Of a stretch of 64,000 bases of DNA, positions 1 through 11,030 are shown piece after piece. Position numbers and translations under genes: made by a program. The stretch's first letter is position 1. Every line of letters starts with the position of its first letter. The stretch covers positions 703,326 through 767,325 of the forward strand of contig OZ029920.1 of NCBI GenBank assembly GCA_964023275.1, in the 5' to 3' direction. Below the pieces are notes generated by a model. The model did no database searches, was not told where the DNA came from, and saw only the letters and a list, made by a program, of their open reading frames with translations. The stretch is from Norana najaformis (lineage: Eukaryota; Annelida; Clitellata; Crassiclitellata; Hormogastridae).

Positions 1-1401
1 GGCGATTTATCTGGGTTGTGTCAATATTGAGGAAAAGTGAATTGCAGTAGTCAAGTTTTGCATGGACTATGGATGTGGCAATGATAGATACGGTTTTGAA
101 GTCAAGCATAGGACGGATTCTGCGAAGGTCGCGGATATGCATAAAGCAAGAGCGGGAAAGATGGGTGATATGATCAGAAAAAGTAAGGTTCTGGTCGAAA
201 ATAACACCTAAATTACGGACAGAGGAGTTAGTATTAAAGGTGTGGGTGGAGGCAGAGTCCAGGCTGAGGGAGATAGAGGGGTCAGGAATTTTCTTGAGCT
301 GGTCACGTAGGCCTATAAGAATGAATTCAGTTTTAGATGGGTTCAGGCATAAGAGATTAGATATCATCCAAGAGGAGATTTGTTTAACCACACAAAGAAG
401 ATGATCTGTAGATTCATTGAAACAATTTGGAGAGAAAGAGATGAATAGTTGGGTGTCATCAGCATAGAGGTGATGGTCAACGGAGGATGCTTTAATGAGT
501 GAACTGAGTGGGGTAGTGTAGAGGATAAACAGAAGAGGTCCAAGAACGGAGCCTTGTGGAACTCCGCAAGTGAGAGGGCATGATTTAGAAGAGGCTTCCG
601 AAGTTTTAACAGAGAAAGAGCGGGAGGAGAGATAAGACTGTATCCATAGGAGAGCAGTGTCAGCAAAACCAAACCAGGTTGAAAGTCGGTGGAGTAAGAT
701 ATTGTGATCTATGGTGTCGAAGGCTGCAGAGATATCAAGGAGACAGAGGCAAGAAACCTGTTGATGAGAAATGGCAGAAACAAGCTTGTTGTAGAGAGAT
801 GTCAGCAGAGTTTCGGTTGAGTGGCGTTTAGTAAAACCAGACTGGTGTGGGTTAATGAGTGAGTTAGAAGCTAAATAGTTATTGATTCGAGAGAGGACAA
901 TCCGTTCAGTTAATTTGGAGATGAAAGTCAGGTTAGAAACAGGCCGGTAGTTTGAAAGAATTTCCTTGTCCAGAGATGATTTCTTGAGAAGAGGGGTAAC
1001 AAGAGAGTGTTTGAATAGGAGGGGGAAATTACCCGTAGATAAGGAGAGATTAACTATTTTGGTAATGATTGGGACAAGGACAGCTGCAGAGTCTTTCAGT
1101 AAGGAGGTGGGTATAGGGTCAAGTTCGCACTGTTTGTTTGGAAGTGATTTTAACAGGTGTAATATTTCAGACTCTGAAGTGGGTTGAAAGACAGATAATG
1201 AGGATCGAGGTGGGGAGGGTGGGGAGTCATGAGTGGGGGAGGGAGCATCATCAGGTTGGTTATTGGTGGCTTTGGGGAGGAGAGATTGAAGAGAGAGATG
1301 GAGGGTACTAATTTTGTTCGAAAAGAAAGAACAGAACGTGTAGGCTATTGAAGAAGACGGAAGAGAATTTGGAAGTGGGCTAGATGAGTTCCGATGGAAC
1401 T
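1..1401 (-). mobile_element. CR1/L2-type non-LTR retrotransposon, open RT frame, partial
   Basis: Reading the minus strand, I find one frame open from about 1401 to the window edge (about 467 codons). It covers a reverse transcriptase domain: NYRPVSNL, SGFTKRHSTE, LLDISAAFDTIDHNILL, GVPQGSVLGPLLF (rc of about 548-565), the catalytic YADD (rc of 455-466) and the thumb pattern LDYCNSLF. RT would copy the element's own RNA at a nicked target. The upstream edge near 1401 abuts a foldback element, so the copy is 5'-truncated; its 3' end lies outside the window. No stop was seen in the parts translated, so this is a young copy. Assignment to CR1/L2 rests on motif style, not on a search. Confidence 0.88.
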
Positions 1402-1870
1402 AATTAATAGAATCCCGCGTTTAACGACTTATCGCGGTCGTTGATATCGACCTCGCATTACGTTTCTTGGTCTAATTTGACAAACGTGGATGAGAGAAAC
1501 GATGCATTAATAACGGCGACAAAGAAAATAGGCTATTATTATCAATCATTATCAGTTGCACCCAGTTTCTAAGGACTTCTTACGGATCCCGTGGTGGTTA
1601 AAGTCAACCTTCCTTCAAATTACTCTAACCGTCTTTACCCTACTATATAACCGTCTAGTTTACACGTTTTATTCGTTAAAAGTGGTGAATTACAACGGAG
1701 TCCATATTCGCTAACGATTTGTTGTAAGATAAGTAACGGTCCAAGGCAAAAGCCCTCGCAACTGTGTACGATGTTGCTAAACACGCGATACTATGGTTAG
1801 GCTTAGACACCTTTAAATAGATTGTCGCAAATATATATATAAAAATGCCTTATTTTTGTTAAATAGATGC
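1402..1870 (+). repeat. Foldback element copy a (left arm core missing)
   Basis: The right arm has R core cttagacacctttaaat at about 1803 followed by an AT-rich TATA-like run. The left part keeps the X-box (cgtttaacgacttatcgcgg) but has lost the F core, cut by the LINE at 1-1401. The interior (caaacgtgg.., gcattaataacg, cttcttacgg, tttattcgttaaaag, gatttgttgtaagataag) matches copies at 16601, 25318, 30310, 31595 and 46035. Confidence 0.75.
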
Positions 1871-2227
1871 TTAAGACAATCAGTGGTGTTGGATAATGTC
1901 GATTTTAGCGGCCAAGAGAGCCGTAAGATGTCACTAAACCCTGAGAAGCCATAACGATTTGCATGATACTCATGAAGTGGGGTAGACTCCAACACCGTTG
2001 TTTTGCTCCGGACCACCCACATCTCTTCATCTGCTTTCAGTGTAAATGCTAAAATGGCCGTTCCGTAACATCTCTGGACCCTAGTGTCCTATCTCCTCTC
2101 AAAAGAAGATTCAGGATTGGCTGCTTCCCATTAAGGGAGGAACAATGTAAAGCTCATTCTAGGGATCCGACTCTCCCCCTTCCGCGGTCACCGGATGTAC
2201 GTGTGTATGTGTGTTTGTGTGTGCTTT
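1871..2227 (+). repeat. Repeat family G, partial (about 1985-2200)
   Basis: The stretch with ccacccacatctcttc, gctaaaatggccgttccgt, gaagattcaggattggctgc and a cgactct block matches 22820-23200, 25725-25960 and 32130-32680 on + and 17540-18310 and 19430-20090 on -. No coding potential was recognised. The block gattcgactct resembles a pol III B-box in the best copies, so a tRNA-derived origin is possible but unproven. A short GT-rich stretch ends the segment. Confidence 0.6.
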
Positions 2228-2315
2228 GTTTTACGACACTGTGTCGTAAAGGGATTGTTGGCTTCGACCTGGCTTGGGACTGGCACAACCCCTCAAACAA
2301 GGCAGTGGCGGAGTT
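2228..2315 (-). repeat. SINE-A/C copy, diverged
   Basis: Ends in caaggcagtggcggagtt and holds ggcttgggactggcac, the reverse complement of the SINE-A head. The X-box half is of the diverged gacactgtgtcgtaaa type. Confidence 0.65.
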
Positions 2316-2317
2316 TT

Positions 2318-2398
2318 ATATATATATATATATATAGTTTTAAATTGCCGGTTTATGCGGACCCGAGTTTCAAAATTTAAAACTATATATATATATAT
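2318..2398. repeat. AT-flanked inverted repeat
   Basis: (TA)n-gttttaaatt at 2318-2346 is the reverse complement of aatttaaaac-(TA)n at 2374-2398, around a 27-bp GC-richer loop. It could extrude as a cruciform. It lies directly beside a SINE copy. Confidence 0.8.
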
Positions 2399-2549
2399 GC
2401 GTGGATGACGGACAGCAATTACATAATCCAGTTTTTAACGTCAATCTGTGGCTTCCGGAATCCAACCTAATGTTAATAGTGTATCCAGAGATTAATGATA
2501 TCTTATGGTTGGCTAAAAAGTATCAAAAGCTGTACAACCATACTAGGTT

Positions 2550-3010
2550 GTCATCCACATCCGACGTCCGCAAATGGGAGGGAGGGTTAACCAAATGCGG
2601 ATAAGAGAGGGAGGGGTTTTTGCCCAATGCGGGCGTCTGCATCTAAATCTGGTACATACAATTATTTCAGCCTGTGCTACAAACACCAACTTCATCCAGT
2701 AAGCAAAACCTCTACTGCGTTGGATCTAATTAGAGACTCTGCTGATTGCGGTAGTATTAAGTACTCCACCCCGTAGCACAGTTAGCCGCGCAAGGTCATC
2801 TTCGTATTCAATTGGAATGGGGACAACCCCAAAGGCCATGAGGCGGGAAGGCAATGGGGAATGCGGACAGGATAGGGAGGAGTCCAATACAGGTCATTTT
2901 AACGGACGTCTGTTAGGGTCGACCAAGTGGCATTACCACCAGGCCTCGTACGCCGAGGCTAAACAGTTGAAGTCGCTTATCCTTCATGCAGTTGACTGTC
3001 TATTTTGAGT
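2550..3010 (+). repeat. Repeat fragment related to the MITE interior at 28.0-28.4 kb
   Basis: agtactccaccccgtagcac and agttagccgcgcaaggtc match 28205-28250 and, inverted, 14560-14590. The part after 2880 (catacgccgaggc type) is also seen near 15800. No reading frame recognised. Confidence 0.5.
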
Positions 3011-4077
3011 ATTAAGCGTCTTTTATTAAATTCAAATTTATTGGCTAGTTGATGTTAGTGATTACATTAGGTCAGATTTACCCGTTTTCAGATACTTAAT
3101 GTTGGTACTCTGTTTTTCCTATGAGAAAGATCTGCTCGAAGAGAAAGAAATGCAAGTGCTAAGCTTAGACACCTTTTTACCGCTATTCCGAATTTATGGA
3201 AGTCTCATTTTTCATTCGCGAAATTTAATCCTCAGTCGAGCTTAGTTTTCACATGTTTCTATGGGGCATTACATTGTTTGAATGAGTTTAAAAAATGAAG
3301 AGTAAATCAGAGTTCAAATCCTACATAGCAAATGAAACATGAGGTAACGTTTATACAACTTTTAGGTCGCTTTTTAGGCACCATGAATGTAAAAAGATAC
3401 TTAATAGAGCGACTTCTAAGTATCTCACAACAGCGCAACCTACACCAGCTTCACTGGTGTTCAATGTAGTTAAGGACAAAAATTCAGTCATTTAGCAAGC
3501 ACTCTTCAGATAATCAGATAAGTCGTAGAACTACCACGGGAGTCAGCTTCCGCAGACACGAGAGCCCCCTGTCCAAAATCCTCCCTCGGAGGTCGTAGAA
3601 GACGCGGCGTCCGGACAGAACTCAACCCACCAAGTCGATCTGTGATAGGCAGCTTGCCCATTTGTTATATTCGTCGTTGTTCTGTTGACCGCTGACGTCC
3701 TCCTTACCTTACTTTACATCACGGCGATACTCAAAGTAACTAACGATTGCCTGAAAGTGAGAAATAGGTTATACCGTCGGAAAATCAATTCATTAGACAA
3801 GGACAAACATTTAAATCGCAAATGTTAGTAGTTCCGAGTGCAAATGACAGCTTATGGTTTTCAAGTCGACATTACTCCTTAATAAGACTGAAAGTTGAAG
3901 TTCGCAGCTTAAGATCATGATATCTTTGGCTGTAGTTTTTAAGAAATTCCAATCCTATTTTATAAGTTTAATACGCTTATGTGATGTTCAGTTGAAAAGG
4001 ACATCCTATGGCTGCCACGGCCGTTGACGTCGACGTATCGCTAATCCTGGAAATACCCAGTAGTCCCAACCTATCGA
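3011..4077. other. Gene-free stretch with one R arm
   Basis: An R arm core (gcttagacaccttttta) lies at about 3166, and an X-box relative (atggctgccacggccgttga) at about 4008. Otherwise diverged AT-rich sequence with no convincing coding region. Confidence 0.5.
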
Positions 4078-4192
4078 GTAGTAGTTCCGCAGTTTAACGA
4101 CAGTTTATGGCATCAAAGGCCGTTGCCGTCACCCTCCTCCTTTATCCAGGCTTGGAACTGGCACTGCCCCGAAACAAGGCAGTGGAGGAGTT
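4078..4192 (-). repeat. SINE-A copy
   Basis: A full-length unit read on the minus strand: head ctcctccactgcctt, middle ggataaaggaggaggg, X-box, and the trinucleotide end (tagtagttccgcag on +). Confidence 0.85.
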
Positions 4193-4224
4193 AACCTACC
4201 GATTGAACGGAAAAGATTTATAAA

Positions 4225-4420
4225 GAAGCGGAACAACCGATTTCAAGGTGTCTAACATTAAGCCACCATCTATTTTTAATATCGAATGCGTAAAGACATC
4301 TTGTGGCTGCCAGGGTGGTTGATGGTGGCAATTCTCTGAGGTTAGAATACATCTTGCGACTGACTGACTGACTGACTGACTGACTGACTGATCCTAGGTT
4401 TACGGACATCGTGTGGGTAC
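4225..4420 (+). repeat. Repeat family H with internal (GACT)n
   Basis: F arm core caaggtgtctaac at about 4244, X-box gacatcttgtggctgcc at 4294, then a (GACT)n microsatellite at about 4358-4391 after atcttgcgact. The same order arm, X-box, cttgcga/cttgtga, (GACT)n occurs at 52690-52895 and 60136-60299, so the microsatellite belongs to the element. Confidence 0.7.
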
Positions 4421-5448
4421 TGTTTCTGGGGCCAATGACGTTTTTAGAATTTTTGGTTATTAGAAGTTCATAGTTTTTATTTTTTGCTGCGTTTACGCAA
4501 TTTCCATTAATTCTGAATGGCAAAGTTATGTTTTGAAAAGTCGAAATTAAGTTTTCGGGGTTTAATACGGGGTAAGGTAAGGTCGAAGTCGTGGTTTTGC
4601 CATTCATACAATTTCGTTAAACACTCCATATTGAAACTAATTTTATGGCATTTATTTAGACACTTTCAGTTCACTCGGTAGTTGTGGACAATCTTCACGT
4701 CGTGAGTCGTGAGGTCGACATCAAGAGTTCTGGCAGCTGTAATATGTAGTTAAAAATAAATTAGGCTGTCTTTAGACACCTTTAAATCTCTTTTCACGAC
4801 GCTATATGTAGCGTATTCCCTTTACACGCGAGCACTTGGGAAAAATATCATCTCTGGATATAAAGGGCCTTGCAGGCACAAGATATCGTTGAACAAAGAA
4901 TAACAGAAAACGGTTTTTTAAATTTTTACGGTTTTAGGATTTTCAAAACCTAAAAAATTAAAAAAATCCAAATAAGTTTTTTTGGATTTTATATTGTGCA
5001 AGAAATTAGAAAGGGAATTGCATTTTCTTTTTAAACTTTCAATTGAAATACAAATTGCTATGAATCAATGCATTGTTTGCAATGTTTTAGCAGATATTGC
5101 TGTATCAGCGAAAAATTCAGTATTTAACTCAGAATTAATTATCCTCTGCACGGCCATTGATCTGTTCGCGTTGTCTGGAAATAAATTCGAAAAAAGGCTA
5201 AAAATAAAATTCATGAAAAACTTTTTCCGATTCAAAAATAGGTTTCTTGACATATTTTAATACGACGCATGTGACCAAGGTGGTGTCACGTTTCTATTCC
5301 GAGTCGCTTTTGATCATTCACTAGGTCAAATGATGATTTGCTAGATTGTTACCTTTCTTCGGACTTCTTTATGGTCTAAAATATTAATATCTGTCTGATA
5401 TCAGTTTAGACAATATTATATACTTGACAAATTCTTTCAATGAACACC
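4421..5448. other. AT-rich stretch with R arm and family I repeat
   Basis: R arm core at about 4772 (ctttagacacctttaaat). About 4895-5200 is an AT-rich block (ttttaggattttcaaaacct, aattgaaatacaaattgc, gcagatattgc) that recurs in diverged form at 12050-12300. The 92-codon frame at 4982-5260 lies inside this repeat and has no recognisable domain. Confidence 0.5.
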
Positions 5449-5565
5449 GCAGCTGCGCCTCTACCTTGTTTGGGGTAGTGCTAGTCCCAAGCCTGGATTA
5501 AAGATGAGGTCGACGGCAACGGCCTTTGATACCATAAGCTGTCGTTAAATAGAGGAACTACTACT
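5449..5565 (+). repeat. SINE-A copy, diverged head
   Basis: The head reads gcgcctctaccttgtttggg; then ggtagtgctagtcccaagcc, an X-box (ccataagctgtcgttaaa) and the tail ggaactactactaaac. Confidence 0.8.
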
Positions 5566-6598
5566 AAACAATAATAATTTGGCAGGTATCTTCTCATGTC
5601 GACGATTCGGAACGGTTTTCAAAGTTGGACGGTCCTCTCTTCAGCCGAGTAAATGTAATTGTAAATGTACACGGTTTAATATAGCGACCGTTTGACCTAG
5701 ACCCTGCTCATGTTATCATCACTGTAAAGTAACAGGGTGAAGGCGAAAGTTCGTGATCCCGCAAATCAGAACCTGAGTAATACGAGCGAAATTGCCACAA
5801 TTCGAGAATTGAAGTATTTTGCCACAGGCGAAGTTTGGCTTTGCTCGTTATTTGCCTGGTTTAATTAAGTTTTACTCAGAAACTAATAATTTGGAATTTA
5901 AACAGAAAATGTGGGACGTCAAATGCCAGTTGCTGTCCCATTTCTCAAACTGGAACGACATCTAGGGATTCTAAGGATGTAATTTCGAACAGCGATGCAT
6001 AAATTAATTCAAGAATTCACAAGCAATATTATTTACCTACGGCGTCGTCACGGTTTTGAGAGTCAGAGGGATTGACGCAGCCAAATGTTTTGACATTGTT
6101 TTATATTGACAGGATTTTTTGTGACCTCTTCTAGTTATCGGGATTTAATCTGACCAAGTCTTCTAAATTTCTGATGATCAATTTGTGGGTGTCATACCTT
6201 ACAGGCCCTCTGTTGAAAGAGCACAGCTTAATATCATTTAAGGTTCAATGTTTTACAGCAACTTATGGCCGCTTAGGTCGGCCTTAAGTTTAGCACATAA
6301 CGAATAAAAGCGATTAGTATGTTCACTTATGTCTTAAAAGCGACCCTATAGTCGCTGCCAGTTACAAGAAGTCGTTAAAAGCAGACAAGTAAAGATAAAT
6401 TTGAAACTTTTTATATATAAATATACGGCAAGATAATAATGTAAAAAGTGTGGAGTTTCAAACTCTCCCAAGAAGTAAGTATAAGGCGAAGTGAACGGCG
6501 AAGCCCCTCCGCGATCAGCTGAAGCCTTAGGCACGAAGCACTGTTTAGACGCCTTTAAATCGCTCTTTCCGAAGTTTTAAATAGTGCATTTTTCGTTT
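5566..6598. other. Gene-free stretch with family L repeat and R arm
   Basis: About 5640-5735 carries family L (gtaaatgtacacggttta, tagcgaccg, accctgctcat), also at 12420(-), 21850(-), 29130, 40562, 58265 and 60845. An R arm core variant (tgtttagacgcctttaaat) is at about 6545. No gene recognised. Confidence 0.5.
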
Positions 6599-6733
6599 AA
6601 TTGCATTAAAACTCCGCCACTGCTTTGTTTGGGGGTAGTGCCAGTCCCAAGCCTGGATAAAGGAGGAGGGCGACGGCAACGACCTTCGATGCCATAAGCT
6701 GTCGTTAAACTGAGGAACTACTAATTGCGTTAA
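6599..6733 (+). repeat. SINE-A copy with target-site duplication
   Basis: Body 6610-6722. Flanks are aattgcattaa (6599-6609) and aattgcgttaa (6723-6733), an 11-bp duplication with one mismatch. It is inserted just beside an R arm, in the sequence corresponding to the arm's aatcgct end. Confidence 0.85.
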
Positions 6734-7121
6734 TCGTTAGGAGCCGTAAAGCTATATCTTCGTAGCGATGTAAACTGCGACGTCAGCCACAAGATGCCGC
6801 CAAGCACTTAAAGGTATTTAACAATATAGGCCTAAGCTTCAGCTTTCATTGAGTGTATTGGCGGTTGTTGTTGAAACGTGGATTTATTTGTTCAGATGAA
6901 TATCTGTTGTAAAATGCCGGAAAATTGGCCCTGATATCTCCCTCACCTTACTAAGTTGCTCAATGCACCGATTAAACATTTACACACGCGCATACACAGA
7001 CATACACGCACGCACACGCACACACACAATACCTATAAACCTATTAATATTGAATAAAACATACCATTTCTCAGTTCAAATAGACAGTGATTAAGTCATT
7101 AAAAGTACCATTCAGTAAATG
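6734..7121. other. Gene-free stretch, (CA)-rich
   Basis: X-box relatives on the minus sense near 6780-6810 and a CA/CACG-rich run at about 6981-7030. No gene recognised. Confidence 0.4.
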
Positions 7122-7233
7122 TAGTACTTCCAGTGTCTAACGACATCTTAGAGATCAAAGTCAGTTGACGTAGCCCTCCTCCATTATCCAGGCTTGGGAC
7201 TGGCACTACCTCAAACAAGGCAGAGGCGGAGTT
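7122..7233 (-). repeat. SINE-A copy
   Basis: Ends caaggcagaggcggagtt; X-box half taacgacatcttagagatca diverged; starts at gtagtacttcc. Confidence 0.8.
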
Positions 7234-7475
7234 TTAGCTAATAAATAAGTGAAATTTGAGACTATATCATGAATCAAAGCAGCGTTTAAAATTTTCTCAA
7301 ATAGCGCTGTTTAAATGCGATTTGCATAATTTAGTTTTTAACAAGAATCTTATGGCTGCCAGTCCCGTTACGTCGACCTTATTTAATATTCGGCAATAAT
7401 TATTGAGATACTAATTAAAAGATTGTTAATTTGTAGGAAAATTTATTTTTAGTCATTTCTAATATCCCCATAGCA

Positions 7476-7519
7476 AATGTAGTGTCGGGAAGTGAGAGCA
7501 GACTTCCCGACACTACATT
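7476..7519. repeat. Perfect 18-bp hairpin
   Basis: aatgtagtgtcgggaagt (7476-7493) and its exact reverse complement (7502-7519) are separated by the 8-nt loop gagagcag. An X-box-type sequence (aatgacatcttgcggctgcc) follows. The stem is too short for a typical animal pre-miRNA; it may be the end of a small inverted-repeat element. Confidence 0.9.
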
Positions 7520-7610
7520 ATCCAATTTTTAATGACATCTTGCGGCTGCCAGAGCCCTTGATGTCGACTTTCACTTTTGTGATAAAACAATAAAAGCAAA
7601 GGCAGCGATT

Positions 7611-7723
7611 GTAGTTCCTCAGTTTAACGACAGGTTATGACATCAGAGGCCGTTGCCGTCGCCCTCCTCCTTTATCCAGGCTTGGGACTGGCACTACTCC
7701 CAAACAAGGCAGTGGCGGATTTT
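7611..7723 (-). repeat. SINE-A copy
   Basis: Near-consensus copy: gtagttcctcagtttaacg at one end and gcagtggcggattttg at the other. Confidence 0.88.
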
Positions 7724-8041
7724 GTCCAAACACAACCTCATTTTTGGAGTGCTTATCGACATCTTGCGGCTGTCGTCCAAGTCCACTTTCGCTTATATTT
7801 TAACTGCTGGATAGGGTACGAATAACTAAGCGAAATTGAGAAATATAAAACATAAAACCAACATATTTAAAGGTGTCCAAGCAGATCCAAATATTTTAGA
7901 ACACAGAGAGGGTTTAGCGACATCGTATGGCAGCCAAGGGCAGTTGAAATCCACTTAACCCTTGCACACAAAATCCTCATCTGATCAAATGCCAAACATT
8001 TCACTTTTGTTCATAATATAGCGATTAGTAGTAATACCTGT
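7724..8041 (+). repeat. Arm module and X-boxes
   Basis: TATAAA at about 7845 precedes the core tttaaaggtgtccaagc (about 7867) by 28 nt. X-box forms lie at about 7747 (gacatcttgcggctgtc) and 7918 (gacatcgtatggcagcc). Confidence 0.7.
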
Positions 8042-8138
8042 GTGACGACGCTATGTCATAGCGAAGATAAATAGACTCGCCCCCTCCTTTGTCGAGGCTT
8101 TGGACTGGCACCACGCGAATTAAGGCAGTGGAAGAGTT
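8042..8138 (-). repeat. SINE-C copy
   Basis: Variant with gacgacgctatgtcatagcg in place of the SINE-A X-box half, and ggcagtggaagagtt as head. Confidence 0.7.
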
Positions 8139-8152
8139 AATTTAGGGTAAAT

Positions 8153-8604
<452 letters not shown>

Positions 8605-9690
8605 ATATATATTTTAATCCTTCCTTCTGGCTGGAATTAATCCCTCCCAGGAGAGGGTCAGCCACACGAATCCTTCTTTTCCATTTGTTTCTGTCTTCAG
8701 TATTTTCTTTCTTCAATCTGAGGAGCTTTAGGTCTTGCTGATTCATGTCTTCCCGCCTCTTCTTTTGTCGTCCACGACTGCCGCGTCCGAAAACCTCAGC
8801 TGTCATAATTCTTTTAATGCAATTTTCCTCCTCTCTCCTCATCACATGACCATACCATCTCAACCTGGCTTCTCGTACCTTTTCAGATATACATGCCACT
8901 CCCAATTTCTGTCTGATATACTCATTCCTTTTCCTGTCTTTCAGTGAGATTCCAAGTATCCATCGCAGCATTCTCATTTCTGCTCTCTTCAGCAGCTTCT
9001 CCTCCTCTTTTGTCAGTGTCTATGCTGCTGCTCCATATATCATCACTGGTCTATCATTGTTTTGTACACCTTTCCTTTGACTTCAACCGGCATTTTGACA
9101 TCGCATAATACGCTCGATAGGTCTTTCCATTTCTGCCACGCTGCCTTGATCCTGTTCTTAACATGTTCGCATTCTCCTTTAGCATTCATTATCGACCGAA
9201 GGTATTTAAATGTTTCTACTTGTTTCAGTGCATTTCCTGCAATGTCCGTGAACACAAGTGTCTCATCTATTTTGGAGCATACCATGGTCTCTGTTTAATT
9301 GATATTTATTTTAAGATCCTTGCTCTCCAGTGCTCTCTGCCAATCAGTGAAACGCCCTTGTATCTTTGTCGCTGCGTCGTCTGCCACTATCAGGTCATCA
9401 GCATACAACATATACTGTGGTACTTCTCTTCTCAAGTTTTCCGATATGGCATCCATTACTATGATGAACAGCAGAGGACTCAGGCAGGATCCCTGATGTA
9501 CACCCACTTGAATCTCAAATTTTATTGTGTTTCCTATATTGCTCCTCACTGAAGTCTGTGCATCTTCATACATTGATTTCACCAGTCGCACAATTTTCTC
9601 CGATACTCCTTTTTCCTCAGACTCCAATATACGACCTCCCTTGGTACTCGATCAAAAGCCTTCTCCAGATCTACAAAAGTCCAATAAGTC
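8605..9690 (-). mobile_element. RTE-like LINE fragment, decayed
   Basis: Minus-strand pieces give an RT of the kind encoded by RTE-related elements: FVDLEKAFDRVPRE at the 5' break, then VGVHQGSCLSPLLFIIVMDA, the catalytic YADD in LYADDLIVADD, and a C-terminus with MRMLRWILGISLKDRKRNEY, RLRWYGHVMRR and WKRRIRVADPLLGG. The frame is broken: a stop after KININ (near 9295), a frameshift near 9043 and a stop at a position usually Trp. It is 5'-truncated near 9690 and not functional. Family assignment is by recalled motif patterns. Confidence 0.85.
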
Positions 9691-10224
9691 CGTTAAAACC
9701 AGAATACTAAACATAAATTGGGAACAATTATATAAAAATACGATATAGTAATAAGGTAAGATTTCTGCAGTATGGAGCTCTTTCAAAGAAAAAAATTATA
9801 AGATCGACATTAACCGGCTATGGCCCCATGAATAACTTATATCTTTCATATCAACTAATATTAAAGGCTCTGTTTCGACACCTTTATTTCGCTTTTACGA
9901 ACGTAATAAATATTTCAGTTTAGTTCAGTGCATATTTTCTTGCGTATGCGTCATATATGTGGTTCAGCCGTATGGTTCCCGATAACAATTCAGGGGTACC
10001 TGATGTCTAAACTATTTTCATAAAAATACTAAGACGTTATTTTTTGTTCTGGAAATGTTAATTATTTAAACATGTAATGCTTTTATTATTGTTATTTTGT
10101 TATGAATTAATACATCGATGTCTCAGTTTTAAAATTCTAATACGGTAAATATCGATGGGTTTAACCCACACAAATAAAAGCTCTTTACGGTCCTCAATGA
10201 TTTTTAGGAGTGTAATGAGGTAAT
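9691..10224. other. Gene-free AT-rich stretch
   Basis: An R core relative (gtttcgacacctttatttcg) at about 9875 resembles the internal degenerate core of foldback elements. Nothing else recognised. Confidence 0.4.
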
Positions 10225-10560
10225 TGTGGCGCGCGTCCTTTATGGACGACACCTAAGGAAATGAATATGTAAATTTATTCTAAGAATTTTTCAGCGCCAC
10301 AAAAAAGCTACTTTTGGGAGATCAGCGTATAACAGACACTGGCGCTATATAAAATCAACACCGCTAAAGATAGATATTGGGTCAGCATCGGTGGCAGGTC
10401 ATTTAGTTATTTACCATTGTGTAACGACATCTTGTGGCTGCCCCAGCCGTTGAAGTCGACTTTCATTTATATTTAAACTGTGGCAAAGAGCTCTGGCGAT
10501 TGAACGAAAATGAAAAATATACGACGTGGATATATCGAAACAAAGGTGTCCAAAAGATCC
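10225..10560 (+). repeat. Repeat family K, MITE end remnant and F arm
   Basis: gcgcgtcctttatggacgac at about 10232 is the right end of the GGGGTCGTCC element with the rest missing. The sequence after it (cacctaagg, tttcagcgccac, ggcgctatataaaatc, gtggcaggtca) matches 28373-28570 and, inverted, 14280-14406. Then X-box (10428) and an arm core caaaggtgtcc (about 10546) 27 nt after TATA. Confidence 0.7.
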
Positions 10561-10734
10561 TTACATTTTAATGCATCTTATTTATCTTCAGGGCACTATT
10601 ATGTTGATCAGGAACTTGGCCAATCACGGTGGCAAAGAAGAAGACATTTGAGGGCGCAAATCACAGATTGCTGAGTAGAATTCTGCACATTTCGTGATAA
10701 GATATAAAATAAACCTATAAGAAAAAAGGACAAT

Positions 10735-11030
10735 ATAAGAGGAAATAGAGAATATAATCAGGAGAAGATTGAAATGGATGGGACATGTAATTCGTATTGA
10801 CAGAGATAGGCGACCCAATCAAGCAATGAACTGGATTCCTGAAGGGAAACGGAGGAGGGTAAGACGAAGGAAGAACTGGCCAGAAACCACCAGAGACGAC
10901 CTTCGGTGTTTGAAGATAACGTAGAATGAGGTTGGAAGATGAATGGAGAAGCTGCGTCGTCCGATGTGCAGACCTACACAGGACGGTCTAAGTACTAAGT
11001 AAATAAGTATTTATCTTATTTATTTATTTA
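10735..11030 (+). mobile_element. RTE-type LINE 3' fragment
   Basis: The plus strand translates to the characteristic C-terminal block RRLKWMGHVIRIDRDRRPNQ then NWIPEGKRRR and DDLR, with a stop before NEVGR. It ends at gtctaagtactaagtaaata followed by TTTATT repeats, the usual type of tail. Severely 5'-truncated and inactive. A second RTE lineage, distinct from 8605-9690. Confidence 0.8.

Noticed and set aside
4982..5260. 92-codon ORF as gene
   Set aside because: Lies in AT-rich family I repeat; the copy near 12150 is not open in the same frame.
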